From Aphrophora alni (taxonomy: Eukaryota > Arthropoda > Insecta > Hemiptera > Aphrophoridae), in NCBI GenBank assembly GCA_963513935.1, contig OY740767.1, forward strand, positions 152,464,431 through 152,528,430: DNA of 64,000 nucleotides, written 5' to 3'. Each line of letters begins with the position of its first letter. The stretch's first letter is position 1. The translations under genes and the position numbers were made by a program. This document shows, piece after piece, positions 1-12,244 of the stretch. The notes below the pieces were generated by a model. It did not search any database and had not been told where the DNA came from. It saw nothing but the letters and a program-made list of their open reading frames with translations.

Positions 1-7
1 AATTTCT

Positions 8-202
8 TTAAACGGGAGCAAGATTTGGAAACGTATAACCTGCTTCAGCTATTCCCAACAACTCAAAAATTTCATTGTTAGAATATCCATAGAGATTCAT
101 ATTTGTACTTGTATTTCTTTGTATTGGTAATGGATTTGAGACACTAATGAAATGATATATGATCCTATTTTTTACTAAGCAAGGAGTTGTTAATAACCTC
201 AT
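8..202 (-). CDS. Short minus-strand open frame, possible terminal exon
   Basis: A 64-codon frame ends at a TAA (8-10). Its last part reads LYGYSNNEIFELLGIAEAGY followed by TFPNLAPV. An AG that could be an acceptor lies at about 144-145 (minus strand, CATTTCATTAG), giving a final exon of about 45 codons. The composition looks more protein-like than chance in such AT-rich DNA, but there is no recognised domain and no second exon in view. It could be chance or the tail of a gene that begins near the promoter-like patch at 343-460. Confidence 0.2.
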   Translation of the reverse strand: MRLLTTPCLVKNRIIYHFISVSNPLPIQRNTSTNMNLYGYSNNEIFELLGIAEAGYTFPNLAPV

Positions 203-342
203 TTACATTTACTGACTCTAATTCTATAAATTAAATTGTTGAAGACATACTAGGGATCCAAATAACTTCTCTTAAAGCTAAAAAAAGGCCGTCTTACAAC
301 TAACATACATATATTTTGGTTTTAATCTAAAATTAATTGAAA

Positions 343-620
343 ATTCCCGCATTGCAATGTCTATGGAACATTCTCCAATCACATTATTTGGTTGTCGGTG
401 GGCGTGTCTTCTGAAATATCTGTCACTTTTTTTCTCTCCGCCACCATTTTAACTACAACTTTCGTTGGTTTTATACCGATTGTATGTTAAATTTCGAAAT
501 GTTTAGGTATTAATATTATTCGGTTGGGAATCTTGTAATCTATGCCATTTTTATTTATAAAATTGTTTCGCAAATTTGCCGCTAGGCATCGTAGTAATCA
601 ATCGTTCATTTGAATAATAT
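343..620. promoter_or_regulatory. Promoter-like module A (CCAAT / GGGCGTG / CCATTTT)
   Basis: Within AT-rich flanks, this patch carries in order TCTCCAATCACA (CCAAT box, about 373), TGGGCGTGTC (GC/KLF box, about 399), CCGCCACCATTTTAA (YY1/initiator-like, about 438) and CCGCTAGGC (about 580). A module with the same motifs in the same order occurs at 20140-20650. Family knowledge: NF-Y, Sp/KLF and YY1 sites mark TATA-less promoters. Direction is unsettled: the CCATTTT sense favours +, while the reverse complement AAAATGGTGGCGG favours -. It may also be part of a repeat. Confidence 0.3.
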
Positions 621-1235
621 TCCTGGTATTTATTTTCTATTGAACAAATTTCTTTACAAAATCATTTGGAGTTGTTTTAACTTATGAGAAAAGAGGATAT
701 AATGAAAACCAATACTCTAATAGCATCAATGTTGGAAGAGAACAAGAGAGGCCAAATAGGAAAGATAAGATTGAAATGTGTAGATTTAGCTATGATGTCT
801 TAGGGTTGTAAGCTTCTGAGGGCATAACAGGCTTAAAACACATGTTTACATAAACAAGGTTAATTAAAAATGAAAGGGCCATGCACTTTTTTTCTAAATT
901 TGAAGGATATTTTAAGAATATCAAGCATCTAATAAATACATATAACGAGACACAAGTGTACAAATTTAATTTACGAATTAATGTTCTAATGGAGGTATAT
1001 TTTCCCTCTAAAAATTTGTTCAAGTTCCAAAATAATCCTGGAATAGCCAATTTGAGATGTTATCCCTTATCGGACAGCTGTGTTTAATGTGCATTAAAAT
1101 GGGTAGATAATATGAGTGTAGGTTATTACTAAGAAATAAGAATCTATTTACACATGCAAAGTACAAGATTTTGATAATTTTATTTTTTCATGAAATACGA
1201 ATATTATGTTCGCTTTAATTGTAAGGGATGTTTAT
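621..1235. other. AT-rich stretch, no gene recognised
   Basis: Short overlapping open frames on both strands (about 790-1087) have no recognisable motifs and opposite-strand counterparts of equal length. I see no supported gene here. Confidence 0.4.
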
Positions 1236-1826
1236 CTTATTCTATTAAACGAGCAAGGAATTGTATGTATGTACCTATTTCCAGTCATTTTATCTCAAAA
1301 ACAACTAACGATTTTCTCCATATTTTGTATATAAAGTGTTTTCAACATCAGGAATCCAATGGACTTGGTCGAAATTTTGAGAAAAAACATTTTCTATGAG
1401 TTTTGACGATTCGAAAAATACACAGTAAAAATATATAGGAGAAATATTAGCTACGCCTACTTCTATTAAACGAGCAAGGAATTGTTTGTATGTATGTATC
1501 TATTTCCAGTCAATTTATCTCAAAAACGGCTCTAACGATTTTCTCCATATTTTTTATATAAAGGGTTTTCAACATCAGCAAAGGGTTGCTGATGTTGAAA
1601 ACCCTTTATATAAAAAATATGGAGAAAATCGTTAGAGCCGTTTTTGAGATAAAATGACTGGAAATAGGTACATACATACATACCTATGAAGGTGAAATTT
1701 TCATCTAATTTGTTTAGCAGACTTGCTTCTATTAATTCTTGAAATTTTGACCAAGTCCATTGGATTGCTGATGTTGAAAACCCTTTATAATATACAAAAT
1801 ATGGAGAAAATCGTTAGAGCCGATAA
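1236..1826. repeat. Four-copy inverted-repeat cluster
   Basis: A module containing ACGATTTTCTCCATATTTT and GGTTTTCAACATCA occurs four times: + at about 1236-1365, + at about 1461-1583, - at about 1578-1685 and - at about 1737-1825. The inner pair forms a near-perfect hairpin centred near 1580. Outer copies share the extra CCAATGGACTTGGTC segment. This looks like a nested or tandemly rearranged foldback/MITE. No open frame is involved. Confidence 0.75.
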
Positions 1827-3384
1827 TTCTACAAAAAAGTTTTAAAATATATTTTTATAATTTTCATAATGGGAGATAATTATTGTACTTATAACAAAAC
1901 CAAATAACTAATAATATACCCAAATTTTTATAGATGAGACAATAACCCGATCGGAGATCGGCTTTCCTGGTACTATAATATAATATGAAGATAAAGGAAG
2001 TTAACCTTAAGTACCTAACTTATCCTGTTTGTCAAAGTTTAGTTAGTATCATATATGGCATCTTTATTTCGAATTAAATAAATTTGTCTTACAAATTAAA
2101 GCCATCATATTGTTCTTATTTCATGGAAAGCTGAAACTTTTCAAAAAAACTCTGATTACACATGAACAATTAATTTTTTATTGCTTAATAATGAACTAAT
2201 AATAGTTAATAGAACTTAATAATAAACTCATATCCACAACACACTAGCCATTTAATGGACAATACACACAGTAGTGCAATAAAAAATAAGACCTTTAAAT
2301 TAGATAGATATAGTGACACTGCTAAATTATTGTTGACTTTTCCCTCATTCTTATAAAATAAAAAATCACCCTTTACCAATTTAAAAAAATGCTGAGTGCA
2401 CAACAAGAGCATCCCCAATGAAGAATTACTAAAAATTACATAAATATATGTACAGCTGTTTATTTGAGCTTTAAGAGTTGATACATCTGAACGTTATAAT
2501 TTTGTTTTAATTGATTTAGTTATAAATAGTTTTAAAATAAAAAACTACAAGTTTTTTCCTCAAATTTTAAATCCCGCCTAACAAATTTGAAAAGCAGGAG
2601 TGTGCTATAAAAACACATCAACAGTTTTTCTTTAGAGTTTTCTAGATATTTTTGCTCAGATTTCATTTTCTGAATGTTTCATTTGTAACATTTCAGATGA
2701 AAATATATATAGTTATTTTGCTTGCCATTCATAAGATTTTTTTTTTTATTGTTGTGGCTTTACTTTATGCTAGTTTAGACTAATTAAAACACGGGAGCAG
2801 GTAAACCTATGGAAACACATGCACCATCAACCGAATTAAAACCTGCGTAACATTTGATAGTTCACTAGTTCGACTTCCGGTGAGACATACGTACGGCCTG
2901 TCAACTAAGTTCTGTCAAAAAACAAAAAAAAAACACAAAAGTTTCATTTTTTCTACCTTTATTTAAAAAATATCACTTTTGTGTTTTCATTCACGCAATT
3001 GTTGAAAGAGATTTACATTTCAGTACGTCCTCACCACTCGACATTCAAACAAACAAGTTTTCTTTACATTTTAATAACTTTTGTACTAATCGACGCTCTG
3101 ACAAAGAACACGTCTAATTTCTTTGACGTTCTAAAAAAGAGTGACTTGCTAAGGCAAGCTTCCTATACCCCTTCTCTCACTTACAGTTCTAGACTCTTCC
3201 ATAATTCTAACCAATCAGAAAACTTCCTAAAGTTCATCTCCTTTTAAGTTCGTCTCCATATGCTAGACACGCCTTTGTTCTAGAATTTCCATTTTCAAAC
3301 TATGACGCAATTGTCTGTTTCTTTGTTTAATTAAAACGGATTATAATAATACATATTTGTTTTCGCCATTCCGACTACTGATTA
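1827..3384. other. AT-rich stretch, no gene recognised
   Basis: There is one 88-codon frame at 2981-3247 and one 70-codon frame on the minus strand at 2206-2418. Both lack motifs and plausible splice context. The 2800-3330 part is less AT-rich and could be an old element terminus, but I could not assign it. Confidence 0.3.
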
Positions 3385-3815
3385 ATAATTAAATATATTA
3401 TAAGACTTACCGTCACAATAGTCCAATTTGTCTGTAGTTATCTCACTACGGCCGTTTCGGCTATTCAGCCATTTTCAAGTTTTATGCGGGTATTACCGTT
3501 GTCTTAGTTTAAAATAGAAACCACGAACACACGACACATCACAAACACACAAGTTCTTTATACATTTAAAACATGATGTAGTAGGCCCACTGTCACAACG
3601 CGTCCTACTACATCATGTTTTAAATGTTTTAAATGTATAAAGAACTTGTGTGTTTGTGATGTGTCGTGTGTTCGTGGTTTCTATTTTAAACTAAGACAAC
3701 GGTAATACCCGCATAAAACTTGAAAATGGCTGAATAGCCGAAACGGCCGCAGTGAGATAACTACAGACAAATTGGACTATTGTGACGGTAAGTCTTATAA
3801 TATATTTAATTATAA
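3385..3815. mobile_element. About 430-bp foldback element with ~200-bp arms
   Basis: The left arm (about 3385-3585) and right arm (about 3604-3815) are near-perfect reverse complements. They meet at CATGATGTAGTAGG and CCTACTACATCATG around an 18-base loop. The outer ends are AT-rich, related to TTAATTA. Each arm carries CTTGAAAATGGC-TGAAT-AGCCGAAAC, a hairpin plus GAAAC signature also seen near Penelope-like ends in this window. Arms this similar imply a recent insertion or ongoing correction. It is non-autonomous. Confidence 0.85.
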
Positions 3816-4735
3816 TAATATTTAAAGTTCACTTCTGTATTTATTATTTAGATTGTCACTTATGATTTCCTTATCTTAAAGTTATTTACAATTTCTTATT
3901 ATTTATTATTTACAATTTATTGGTTGGAGGATGTCCCATGCTTACAGAACTTATTAAAAAGAAACACAGACTATAACCATTTGCTATATTAGCAAATATG
4001 AACAATTATTATGTAGTTATTTTTATTTTAGAGTTAAGAAATTTAATTATTCCCTTCATTCATTTATATTTTCTTTTATTGAATACAGTTGATTTGCAAC
4101 TATCCGGCCCTCCTTATTATCCAGCCCTGGTCTAAATAATATTTATTTGGATCCAAAAATTTAGTCTTCAAAAGGGTTAATTTACAATAATTTTTAATCA
4201 TAAACCCTCATTGAAATATACAACCATAAACAAAGTAAACATTTTCTGTGTAGTTTATATACTTATTGTAGGTGCTTGCCTTTGAAACTACCACTTTTTT
4301 GACAAAGAGATTACTGTAGCTGAGTAAGCGACTTGCGCTAATTATTTCACATCTGTACAAGAAAAATAAAGCTCTATTATTTTACAGATCTTTGTTAGCA
4401 GGATATATCTAATCCAATCAGTTGTTTAGGCTCCATTCAGTTTTCATTGGTCCGTTCTTATTTTTATTTATTATCATTTGTGTAATTTTATAACGGTTAG
4501 TTAAATATGTGTGACAAACGCAAGAAATATATTTCTCGATATATGTAATCATTAATACAGTGTTTAAATATTTTTTTTTAATTTTATAAAAACGATTGCC
4601 ATTTTATTTAACTACCCTTTCATAATTAGGTCAAACTTTCTTTGTTCAAAGTCTATAAACAAAAGTTTAAATATGCTATGAAATTCTATTGATGTTTAGT
4701 TATTCAAAACTTGGGTCTAAATTACAAGGGATTTA
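3816..4735. other. AT-rich stretch, nothing recognised
   Basis: No open frame above about 60 codons, no repeats beyond short A/T runs, and no splice-flanked candidate exon. Confidence 0.4.
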
Positions 4736-4954
4736 TAGTGGCTATGGATATATTTGGAATACTTGGAGAGAAAAACGTGGGGCGCAGCCAGTAAATAATG
4801 CAAGTAGACAATCCGGGTGAATTCACAGCTAATTTCAGTGAATCGGAAATGAGATTCACTGTAATTTAATTTATTTACTCCTCCTTAACTATCATAGATT
4901 GCCTGCGCCCCACGTTTTTCTCTCCAAGTATTCCAAATATATCCATATCCACTA
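4736..4954. mobile_element. 219-bp MITE with ~50-bp terminal inverted repeats
   Basis: The left terminus GTGGCTATGGATATATTTGG and the right terminus are reverse complements over about 50 bases, down to GGGGCGCAG / CTGCGCCCC, with one or two differences. TA at 4736-4737 and 4953-4954 fits a target duplication of the Tc1/mariner type. The interior of about 115 bases is non-coding. No transposase is present. Confidence 0.8.
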
Positions 4955-5079
4955 ACAATCCTCCCTCAAAATTGTAGAAGGGTCATGAAAAATTATTTTA
5001 TACTTTTTAGTCCGTTTTAAAAACGTGGTATGTTAAAAAAAAAATTTATTTGATTTATTGTTTTTAATTAATTCTATTT

Positions 5080-6820
5080 ATTTTAAGTAAGCCTGTTGGG
5101 AGAGGAAAAAGGATAAAGTATGATTTATCTAAGATTAAGGTTAGGGGTTCTCTAGATTTTGTGACCAATTGATGACAGTTTCCATCTTCTTAATTCTGAG
5201 GGGTTGCATTCTGGAGGGAGTGATTTTATATTTTTTGTTGTGAAACCGTTATCAAAAGTGCCAACATTGGTGGGTTGTTGCATGTTGTGTAGTTGGTTTA
5301 TCTATATTCATGATTTTTTAATCATGTCTATACCCATTCATCCTGATGTTTAGGTTGTCTATGGTTAGGCCAATATATTGAACTGGGCAAAACCTACACT
5401 GTAATGGGTAGATAACATTTTTAATGATACACATATGATGACCTTTAAATTAAAAATACTCTTTTACTGGAGGAACTATTGAAGTTGTTGGAGGAAAAAT
5501 GTATTTTGCATCTTGGCCTCTTACATGGAAAAGAACCATGGAGAAGGTTAGGTTGTTTGGGTATATTGGTATCCAGAAGCTTGGGGTGAACTAATATGCA
5601 TTTTAGATTTGTGGGCTGTTTAAACAAGACTCTGTGAGGGTTCTATGAAAAGATTTGTGACATGTTTGGAGACTTAGAGAATTTTGAAGCCTTCCTTCAG
5701 TATGTTGTTTAATCACTGTAGGTCTGGGTGACCAGAGAGATGGATAAGTTATCTTTTGTCTTAGATGTGATATCTGTGTTTTGTGCCAAACGAATTTGAT
5801 TCCTAACCAGTTTCGCAGGATACCCTTTTTACAAATGCAGATCATTTAGTTGTCAATTTGTGTAGTTCACTCTCCTCGGAACAAATCCTTTTGGCTCTGA
5901 TTGCCTGGCTATAGGGAATTGTTCGTTTAATAATCATAAGATGGCTGCTGTGAAGTGGTTGTATTGTAGATAGTTTATTGGTTTAACATAGATGCCATTG
6001 ACATTCAGAAAGGTAACTTGTTCAGGTGAAATTTAGAATAATCTTAGAGTCTTTCAAAATTTGCTATTAGTGTTTCTAAGTAGTGTTTTATTCTGGGTTT
6101 TACTATTTACTAGGTAATACCAAGGACCACTTTCCAAGGTAAGCCTGTGTTTCCTAACTATACAAAATCTAAACATAATGCTATGTGCTCTTTTAAACTC
6201 AAATCAAAATCAGAAGTTAGTTATTTAATCGATATTTACTAATTGAATAAAAAACAAAAAGAGTAACTAAAAATATTGCATTTTCAAACTAAATTTACTC
6301 TACCTTTTCTCTACCAATTTGAATTAATTATTCTCTCTTTCATAATAGATGTTGTTTTTTTGAAGATGAAAGAATGAACCAATCAGAAGTTCAAAACCCC
6401 AACTGAGAGCAAAATATTAACTCAGTTGGTATAGGATACTGTACAGTTCGAGCTAATGAGCTGTCAAAGGTTACATAGGTCCAGTTGATGGTTTTTAATA
6501 TGTGTTTTGGTACGCCTCTGTCTTCATTAGCCTAATAATGAGGAGTAAGAAAAATTAAAAAGAAGAAAAACTAACTTAACTCTTGGACATAATATAAATT
6601 TTCAGTTTTGTTTGCATTTGGTGGTGCAACCTACTTGGCTGAGTGATGAAAAGGAATTAGCTGGGTGATCTGAAGAATGTTTTATAATTGGTGGTTGTAT
6701 ATCTGTCAATGTGATAAATATCCTTGTGTTTAAAAAAATCATATCAAATTTGGCGAACTTATTCATTTCATAAATTAAAACTTGGTGCAAATTTTGATGC
6801 AACTAAGAGGGATTTTTTTT
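5080..6820 (-). pseudogene. Penelope-like element remnant (RT end plus GIY-YIG region)
   Basis: Read on the minus strand from 6820, broken frames resemble the reverse-transcriptase tail of Penelope-like elements (IIKHSSDHPAN near 6660). They continue with CKKGYPAKLVRNQIRLA-like sequence (about 5820-5780), a Cys-rich zone, then NVIYPLQCRFCPVQYIGLT (about 5420-5360) and RMNGYRHD, which match the entry of a GIY-YIG nuclease. A last conserved piece NPSELRRWKLSSIGH lies near 5210. There are several stops and frameshifts, so it is inactive. A second copy of the tail lies at 25860-26130 on the + strand. Confidence 0.65.
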
Positions 6821-7999
6821 TAAAGACTATTCCCCGCACTAGCATCAAATGAGGTGAGCGTTATAAAGTTTATATTTTATTTTTATGTACTTAAATGAAT
6901 CATGCATATATTTTGTTCTTATTCTTTTATACAATAATTTATTAACCTTGTAAATTATGATATCACTTAATCACCATTTGTAATTAATTACAATTTGAAT
7001 TAATTATATATTTTATAGTAATATTTGTTTGGAATTTATTTAATCCATTGACTTATAACTACAATTAAACTTGTAGCCGAGGTAGGTTCATATGTGCAAC
7101 TTATAACAATTCGAAATATCCGAAGTTAAAAAGAAAATAAATATTTAAATAAGATCAAGTGAAATCTGAGGGATGTCATCAATTCCAGATACAATCATTT
7201 AACATGCACGATGCTTAGCGGCAAATATGAAAAACACTCAGTAACCTGTAAAATCATCTAAAATCCTGATGTTCAACGCTTCGAAACTCATTTAAAAATA
7301 CTTCCCGGCTATTTAGACCCATAGTTCCTACATCAGATCAATTTTAAAATATTCCATCTATCAGAAAAAATTATAACATTAACAAAATTTTGAGTTTACA
7401 AAATAATATTTGCATTAGAAATCCGAATCCGTTGGGCCAAACTAATACTGGATTTATAGCAGAAAAGGACAAAATAAAATCAATTACCAAAAACCTAATA
7501 ATTAAGTAAAGAAACAAAATTGACCTACAGAAAGAACTATTATACACTTATACATTCATAATTACAACTAAAAGAAAGACACTAATTACATTTCATTTTG
7601 ATATCTAAGTAAAGTACCTATATTAACTGACTTTATTTACCTGATATTTATGATTTTCTTTTATATACAATTTTGAGAAGAGCTGGCACTGACCCCCCCC
7701 CCAAATTAAAATGTATGTATAATTAAACAGACTATTGATCTAATACCTTTTGAACTCTTATGTTAATCATATTATAATTTTATTTAAACTTGAATTGTGA
7801 ACTCAAACAAATAACCAAATATTTCATGAATGTTTCCTGAACATATTGTTAAAATTTTTATAATTTGTTGATTAAAAAAAAAAAAAGGGAAGCAAAGCTT
7901 CAGTAATAATTAGTAAATTGTGTTCATTATTTATTTAGATTTCCTTTCTGTAATTGATTTTAGTGGAATTCCAATTTTAATTATTGATAAAGGAATTTA
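6821..7999. other. AT-rich stretch with possible coding relics
   Basis: There is a C10 run near 7691-7700 and an A-rich run near 7874-7887. The piece 7200-7500 is slightly less AT-rich and has interrupted frames on the + strand that could be an old retroelement. I could not identify it. Confidence 0.3.
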
Positions 8000-9650
8000 T
8001 TAAATCATTTTGTTTTGAATATAGATATAACTATTTTTTTTACACCACAATTTTAATATGATTCCCTTCAGCAGATTTCCCACTTCCAGTCTCCAAACGA
8101 GCCTGTTCTTTACCATTCTCTTCAATAGTATACTTAGGTAAAATATAAGAGCCATGATTCTGTACGATGATATTTCTATCCTGTCTGGCCGACTTTGGTA
8201 GAGGGATATGATCAATGATTCTGGTTGTATTTCAATGGTTGTCCAGATGTCATTAAATAATTTAAGTATGTTATTCTTAAAATGTGTCGAGAAATTCCTT
8301 AACATTGTCGATGTCATCTACTCCTGATGAGGTGGTCTTGAGTTTGGATATAGCATCCTTTATCTCCTGTGAAATAAATGAAATGTGGTCTCACTCCAGA
8401 AAGGAGTGCTCAAAACACAGTTAGTTTCATTTCTTTTCGGTAAGGTGTTTTAGCCAAGGAATTTTAGTTTTTGATCCTTGCTTTGTAATAGTCTTTTCAA
8501 CATCATTGTCAAATCACATCCCTGAGGAGATTTTTATTTGGAGAATTGTTTTTGCCTGTGTCCCTCTCAATTGATCTGCACTTCATCCATACTGTGCTAC
8601 TTATTTATCGAAGTGTTCCTATTTATCGACCACACGAGTTTTGCCAGGATTTGCATCTAGCCTTCAGGATTGCCCCCTTGAAAGTGAAATTACACCTATT
8701 ATAGGCGTAATAATATTTTCTATATACTTCTCGGCTTCCACTATATTTTCTGTACTTCTCGGCTTCCATATTTTTTTGACATTCTGCTTCTTCCTCCTCA
8801 ATTCACTCATCTCCTCATTCCACCAACTGTTTATATGCCTAAGGTTTTTACTGGTTTTTTGATAATAATAATAGCCCTTTTTATTGAAAGTCTGTAGTGT
8901 GCTCTCGATATCTTTAAGTGATCAGCCATCATTTGTTTCGTCTGCCTTCTGTATGTTATATCTGCCATGTACCACTGAAGAATCCTGGACTTGTTTTCCC
9001 CGACAGCACAAGATCCGTAATCACAGGAAAGGGGACACTTCCAAAATCATCACAATGGTCTTCTTAAAAATCCTCCTTTGCATAAATACCAATGCTAGTG
9101 AGAAGTCTAAGGTGCTGAGGGTACTGGTACTTGTTGACTGTTACATTGCTATTTTTTTCGTTTTACAAAATCAGTTGGTTTAACTGCTACAATAGAAAAA
9201 GTACCTCACCATTAGTGTTTTCAGTTCCATCAATCCAACTAGAATGTCTGACATTGAACTCCCTGACTACAAGATAGTCTCGACCAGAAGGCTGAATTCC
9301 ATTAAGTTTTCTTTCTGAATACCCTGACCACATTTACAAAATCACAGACACTCCCATTATTAATTCTCATTTTCATAGATATACATTCCAAATTGTCTAA
9401 TTTATTATTGTTGCATTCCTTGACATGGAAAGACTTGTGGACCAGTGTAAAAAGAACCACTGCATTTGGAAACCCAAAAACCCTGTTTCCTGGAGAGGTG
9501 GAATGATTTAAAGTTTTTAATTTAAGGTGGCAATGGTAAGGATGCCCCCTGAATGCAAAATATCTTCATATTTTTATCTGCCATTTCCTTCTTGAGTTCC
9601 TCTGTTTTCATCTTCAAAGATCAGGCATTCCAGTGTAGGATTTAAAGTTT
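8000..9650 (-). pseudogene. Decayed Jockey-type LINE (endonuclease plus partial RT)
   Basis: On the minus strand from about 9648, an endonuclease start like ILHWNA..LKMKTEELKKEM is followed by broken endonuclease frames. Near 8320-8070 comes an RT segment with FSTHFKNNILKLFNDIW, then a degraded 'SYRPIALTS' block (SSYRIMALIFYLSILLKRMV) and KNRLVWRLE. Stops and frameshifts occur throughout, and the RT active site (YADD region) is missing, so the copy is truncated. Non-LTR retrotransposons of this type encode APE endonuclease and RT in one ORF. It lies upstream of the host gene, on the opposite strand. Confidence 0.65.
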
Positions 9651-12244
9651 AAGATTAAAATATATCTACTGTTTTGAGGTCCTTTACACTTCTAGAAGAG
9701 TTCATTTGTGTAATTTCTGGTTTTTCATTTTTAATTTGCTAAGCCTCTTTTGCACATAATGAGATTTTAGTCAATCTTTAACATATTTCTTATATACAAT
9801 AAACTATATTTTCCTTGCTTCAAAGGATAACTTCAATTTATCGGGATGTTCTTGTTTCTTCATCATCTAAACAAGTCATAACCCTTGAGAAGGACTGAAA
9901 CTGGGATTGACATTGAACAACACATTTGGAAAGCAACTGCTGGCATTCAGATCACTATATTCATAGCTATTCAAGGGGAGGAAATGAGGACCAACCAGCT
10001 CACCCCCAAAATTGGAAGTGATGCTGAGATAAGTGTGAGGGGAAAATGACTGCTTTGAAGGAGACTAAACCATTATATATTTATTCATAATAAATAGCTA
10101 GAAGTTTGCAGACAGATCTTATGTCCATATTTGCTTAGTGTGTATTTGTTTTATGAGTTTGGTTAGGTTGGTAAGTTTTGGAGATTGAAATTTGTGTCTG
10201 ATTTTGCTCAAATTTTGTTTTGTAAGTAAATTTATACAAATTGTTGGACAAATTCGTTTTTGTAATCCATCATAAGTTTCTGTTTACTGAGAAAGCACAT
10301 TAATGGTGGAACAAAAAATTATATAAATAATCTCACTTAAATTACCCCAAGACCAAAATAAAAACAAACCAAAGGTAATCCTTCCCAAAACTGGAATTTT
10401 GTAGTTGTCAGTTAATGTAAAAGTAAACCATGGCCACTGTATTTGGAAAGAAAGAATTATATATTTTAATAGGGTCTACACTTTGCACATGCTGTAACAC
10501 ATTTTTAGCATAAATCGTATTAGTTTAACATAAATTCTTTATTGATGATGGTCAAGGTTTTTTTTGTTTTGAACCAATATTACTGAACCTTAATATTTTT
10601 CGACTCTTGATTGTTCACACATACAGTATACAGGTTTTAATATTCATTTTCCATTACAATTTTAACAAATTTTTTTGAGCAGATATTAATAAATCATGTT
10701 TTATAACAGTCTCATGGCCGATAATTTTTTTACCATTATATTTGATTATAAGGTACCTATATATGTATTTCAATAATTGGTCCACAAGAAAATAAAATGG
10801 ATCTTTCGTAGGCAATGAATGTAAATTTTCCCGTTGTGTTAATCATTATAGTATTTTTGTTCTCTGCCTTACTATCACGGAGGCTGTGGTATTTAAACAG
10901 AGTGAAAGATTATTATTGAGTATTTCTGTTGCTCTTGTTTATTTATCTATGAGCTGTGGGGTTAGTTCTAGTAATTTGTATGTACCCCATTATGTTATCT
11001 ATGATTCTAGAATCTACATCTAGAAAATGTAAGTTCAGTAAGTTGCACTTATTTAATGCAGTTTGTAGGATAGTAAAGTTATCAAACTTGTGGTTTTAGT
11101 AAGCCATTGATATTTTGATATTGCAAATAATTAATTTCAAGGATAATTTTAATAGAACGTAAGTAATTGCATTTAATTTCTAAACATGTAGAAAATTATC
11201 TTAACTGAAAGTTGTATCAGAAATGTGAATTTACTATATTATAAAATAGGGTATAATAGTTTAGCTAATCCTATAGTACACTTAATTTTATTTTTACATT
11301 GGAAAAGAAGCAGCTAGATCATAATATTAAAAATTTTATTAATTTTGTTTGTTGTTTACTTTAACAATTTTTTAATATGTAAATATAGACAACCAACAAA
11401 TTTAATAATTCCAATGTTCATGAGTTAGCTGAAATAAGATAGGCTAGTTCTTAAAATGTTGGATTAGGTTTTAGGGAATTTCTACTCACTTTTATAGGTG
11501 CTTTTGACTGGCACATCAGTTATTTTGACAAATGAAGATATAATGTTATATTAGATGAGACTGGTAAAGATTTAAGCTAACTCAATACCTATAAATATTA
11601 GTTAAAAAATTTCTCAAATTCGTTTAGTACAAACCCTATTTTGTAATTATAGTATGGTGTTATTTTAATGTGGAATTCATTTTTTTATTGAAAAATTTGA
11701 AAAGTACCAAGTTCACATAAAAGCAGGTTAGGCCTATATAAAGTCTAGTAAATTGTTGTCACTAAAGTAATTACAGATCCAGAGGTACTAGATCAGAGAT
11801 AACATTATACTAGGCCTAGATATTACACAATTAAGTAAGTAGCCTATTGATTATTGATCAGACTAATTCTGCATATGAAATACAACTGTTGCCAATATTT
11901 TACTTTGGCTGTGAAATAGGAATAATATTATGAAGGTAGTCATTGTGTAGGCCTAATATAAGTGCGGCAAACCATACTCTATTCTCATTGATATCATGTC
12001 TTGTCATTATGTGTAACCTATATAAACTTCGATTATAAATTGTAATTTTTCTGTGGCAAAAAGTGACCTCTGCAATGAAAACATTTATTCTTAGGAAGTA
12101 AAGTATGTAATAGATGATTTAAAAAAACCCCAACATTATCAGTGTTATCTTTATGTAAACAATTACCTTTTTAATTTACATCATACTTTATGAAATAAAG
12201 GTCTGGGAAGGTCTATATATAGCCTATATACCTTTAGTAGATCT
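9651..12244. other. AT-rich intergenic stretch
   Basis: No open frame with a recognisable motif on either strand. Scattered 'taggcct' motifs appear from about 11730. I see nothing that supports a gene. Confidence 0.4.

Noticed and set aside
881..1087. 68-codon + frame and its 86-codon antisense partner
   Set aside because: No motif on either strand, no splice context; likely chance in AT-rich sequence or an unrecognisable relic.
8641..9183. + strand frames at 8641-8862 and 8884-9183
   Set aside because: Antisense to the decayed LINE read on the minus strand.
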